Positions 6,357 to 8,164 of a DNA stretch of 8,164 bases are shown here, one piece after another. How positions within the stretch are numbered: the stretch's first letter is position 1; each line of letters starts with the position of its first letter. The position numbers and the translations under genes were made by a program. A model generated the notes under the pieces. It did not search any database and was not told the DNA's origin. It worked only from the letters and a program-made list of their open reading frames with translations. Origin of the DNA: an uncultured Eubacterium sp. (GTDB lineage Bacteria > Bacillota_A > Clostridia > Lachnospirales > Lachnospiraceae); assembly GCA_948468465.1 (NCBI GenBank), contig CAOKJJ010000201.1, forward strand, positions 1 through 8,164, given 5' to 3'.

Positions 6357-8081
6357 TCATACACCTGCCTTTCCGGATAAAGCCTGTCCAGAGCCGGAAC
6401 TGTCCGAAGTATTTTCCACCGCAAAAGATTCTGACTTTTCGTCTAAGACCTGCACCTGTGCAAGTGTTTCATCCAGCAGGCGGAGTTCATCCTGGCAGCT
6501 GTAAATAATATCCACACGCCTGTCCCTGTATATAAAAATGCGGTCGATCAGCGACACCACGGCTGTCCGGTCCAGTTCTGTAATGTTCCTGTATTTCTTA
6601 AACTGCTCCATCCACCCGTTCCCGTCCACGCTGCTTTCCAGCGTCCGGACCATTTCCTCCTGCAGCCCTTCCGCCTGCTTTTCTGCCTCCGAGCAAAGGT
6701 CCGAATAATTTTTCTTAAGTTCATGGTATTCTTCACGGGTGATGACGCCGTCCACCATATTTTCATATAAGGATTCCATCAGCCTGCGGTACCTGTCCGC
6801 CTCCCGCTTCCGGCTGTCCATGCGCTCCTGGACCTTCTTTGCACCGGCTTTCCGGAGCGGGGCTGTATCAGCCATTTCCAGCAGCCCGGCAAGGCTGATG
6901 ATATACTGTATCTGCTTCTGCAGGGATTCCAGCACGATCTTCTCCAGCGCAGTGTCCCTGATACTGTGTGAAAAACATGTTTTTTCATTTTTATGCGCGG
7001 CGCATACATAATAAATATATTTTTTCCCGCCTGACGGGACGGTTTTCCTCACCATTGCAGCGCCGCATTCCCCGCACAAAACCATGCCGGAAAACAGTTC
7101 TACCTTATCACGCCCCGGGCTTTTGCGTGTATCCAGTGCAAGCACTTTCTGAACCGAAAGGAAATCCTGCCGGTCAACCACCGCTTCATGCGCGCTTTCC
7201 ACGACTGCCCATTCCCCGCGTGGCTTTGCCACACGCTTTTTTACCTTATAGCTGAGCGTCGTGTTCTTCCCCTGTTCCAGTATGCCCGTATAAACAGGAT
7301 TTTTTAATATCCGAAGCACTGCGGTGGCGCTCCACGGGGAACGTGACCTTATGCGGAAAGGCGTAGCAAAACGAAGCCCCTGCTGCTTTTTGTAGTCCAT
7401 AGGCGCCAGGATGCCGTCTGCATTCAGCCTGCCTGCAATGTCCGCAGCGCTGACGCCTTCCAGCTTCCACTGGTAAATATCGCGCACCACATCCGCGGCA
7501 AACGTGTCCACAACCAGATGGTTTTTATTCTGCGGGTCTTTCAGATACCCGTATACGGCAAATGCCCCGGTAAAATCGCCGCGCCTGCGTTTGACATCAA
7601 GGCAGCTTCGGATCTTAACTGAACTGTCGCGGCAGTATGCTTCATTGATTAAATTTTTAAAAGGGACGACAAGGCCGTCGGACGCCGCATTGTCCAGGCT
7701 GTCGTAATTATCATTGACTGCGATAAAACGCACGTCAAAAAAAGGGAATATTTTTTCGATGTACTCCCCTGCATCCAGATAGTTCCTGCCAAACCGGGAA
7801 AGGTCCTTGACCACAATGCAGTCAATCCTCCCCGCCCTTACATCATCCATCATTTTCCGGAATGCCGGGCGTTCAAAGCTGGAGCCTGAAAAACCGTCGT
7901 CCACTGCCATGCCGCACTCCTCAAGTTCCGGGTGCCGGCTGAAAAAATCGCGGATCAGGTTCTTCTGGCCTGTGATGCTGTTGCTCTCCTCCTTATCGCC
8001 GTCTTCATGCGAAAGGCGCACATAGCCGCAGGCTCTCCATGTCTTTGTACTTTTTAATGAATTGTCTCTGATATGTTCCAT
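6357..8081 (-). CDS. Large serine recombinase 1 (574 aa)
   Basis: The first gene of the cluster. The catalytic domain has YVRLS with Ser24 and Arg22, SITGQ (35-39), and DLSRFGR (93-99). The NEAYCRDSS block (146-154) begins the linker helix and the recombinase DNA-binding domain follows (AVYGYLKDP near 175-183, to about 300). The zinc ribbon has Cys336, Cys339, Cys360 and Cys369. A Glu/Lys/Arg-rich coiled coil (about 405-480) follows; in this family it controls integration versus excision. The C-terminus is a Ser-rich tail. The ATG at 8081 is preferred to the GTG at 8126 because a perfect AGGAGG (8094-8089) lies seven bases upstream of the ATG, and the added 15 residues have no family match. 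TGA at 6359-6357 is separated by one base from the next start. All catalytic motifs are intact. Confidence 0.94.
   Translation of the reverse strand: MEHIRDNSLKSTKTWRACGYVRLSHEDGDKEESNSITGQKNLIRDFFSRHPELEECGMAVDDGFSGSSFERPAFRKMMDDVRAGRIDCIVVKDLSRFGRNYLDAGEYIEKIFPFFDVRFIAVNDNYDSLDNAASDGLVVPFKNLINEAYCRDSSVKIRSCLDVKRRRGDFTGAFAVYGYLKDPQNKNHLVVDTFAADVVRDIYQWKLEGVSAADIAGRLNADGILAPMDYKKQQGLRFATPFRIRSRSPWSATAVLRILKNPVYTGILEQGKNTTLSYKVKKRVAKPRGEWAVVESAHEAVVDRQDFLSVQKVLALDTRKSPGRDKVELFSGMVLCGECGAAMVRKTVPSGGKKYIYYVCAAHKNEKTCFSHSIRDTALEKIVLESLQKQIQYIISLAGLLEMADTAPLRKAGAKKVQERMDSRKREADRYRRLMESLYENMVDGVITREEYHELKKNYSDLCSEAEKQAEGLQEEMVRTLESSVDGNGWMEQFKKYRNITELDRTAVVSLIDRIFIYRDRRVDIIYSCQDELRLLDETLAQVQVLDEKSESFAVENTSDSSGSGQALSGKAGV
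6362..6366 (-). promoter_or_regulatory. Ribosome binding site deciding the recombinase 2 start
   Basis: AGGTG inside the last codons of recombinase 1, six bases before the ATG at 6355. A second weak AAAGG lies just upstream (6372-6368). With the TGAGATG stop/start junction this suggests translational reinitiation. Confidence 0.6.
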
Positions 8082-8088
8082 AGATGCT

Positions 8089-8094
8089 CCTCCT
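8089..8094 (-). promoter_or_regulatory. Ribosome binding site deciding the recombinase 1 start
   Basis: A perfect AGGAGG with 7-base spacing to the ATG at 8081. It argues against the in-frame GTG at 8126, which has no such site. Confidence 0.8.
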
Positions 8095-8164
8095 GTCTGT
8101 GTGAGTGTATAAAACCAGCAAAACACTTCACCAGCCAGAGGGGCGCTGTCTTTATCCTGTTAAG

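Larger units (their letters stand above)
2905..8164 (-). mobile_element. End of an integrative element carrying a triple serine-recombinase module
   Basis: Three intact, co-oriented large serine recombinases end directly at a truncated conserved gene (yqaJ). This is the layout expected when the recombinase end of an integrative and conjugative/mobilizable element sits in its target gene. Tandem sets of such recombinases are known in some Firmicute integrative elements. The recombinase genes are visibly more GC-rich than the left-hand genes (hand count: 38 of 60 G/C at 4861-4920 against 22 of 60 at 1081-1140), consistent with a different origin. The other end and cargo lie to the right and are not seen; a smaller recombinase-only insert cannot be excluded. 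Confidence 0.6.

Noticed and set aside
6356..6424. 23-residue N-terminal extension of recombinase 2
   Set aside because: It overlaps the end of recombinase 1, while the ATG at 6355 follows the TGA by one base with an AGGTG site in the right place.

Overview
The window looks like part of a mobile element from a low-to-moderate-GC, gut-type Firmicute, probably a Clostridia/Lachnospiraceae relative. This rests on strong AGGAGG-type ribosome binding sites, a DUF5688 protein (a family common in Lachnospiraceae accessory DNA), and a YqaJ-type exonuclease beside a Rad52-like annealing protein. No rRNA, tRNA or core housekeeping gene is present, so the assignment is by inference only.

Right part (about 2986-8081, minus strand): three consecutive, clearly diverged large serine recombinases. 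In transcription order they are 574, 576 and 550 aa after start correction. They are tightly coupled: the first stops one base before the second starts, and the second overlaps the third by 14 bases. All three keep the catalytic serine, the resolvase-fold arginine motifs and a four-cysteine zinc ribbon. The likely unit is a multi-recombinase integration/excision module at one end of an integrative element that continues past the right edge.

Junction (about 2905-2985): directly after the last recombinase stop lie a short AT-rich stretch with a 15-nt perfect palindrome and then the C-terminal half of a YqaJ-family recombination exonuclease. The reading frame enters the family in the middle of a conserved motif (YMAVT), and the N-terminal part with the nuclease catalytic residues is missing. 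The simplest reading is that the recombinase-bearing element inserted into yqaJ, with the 5' half of the gene expected at the far end of the element, outside this window. This would be one mobile element nested in another.

Left part (1-2397): downstream of the broken exonuclease, on the same strand, are a Rad52/22-like single-strand annealing protein (253 aa) and a DUF5688 protein (297 aa), each followed by a plausible intrinsic terminator. YqaJ plus the annealing protein would form a phage-type two-component recombination system (exonuclease + annealase), now apparently split by the insertion. The 155-bp gap between them carries three copies of a 15-19 nt repeat, one inverted to the other two and one only two bases from the annealase ribosome binding site. 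At the left edge a plus-strand gene, open to the window start, ends convergently with the DUF5688 gene.

Most interesting points: the site-specific-looking interruption of yqaJ by a triple serine-recombinase module (possible attachment site and possible excision-controlled gene), and the three-copy inverted/direct repeat that could form mutually exclusive RNA hairpins or act as operators.
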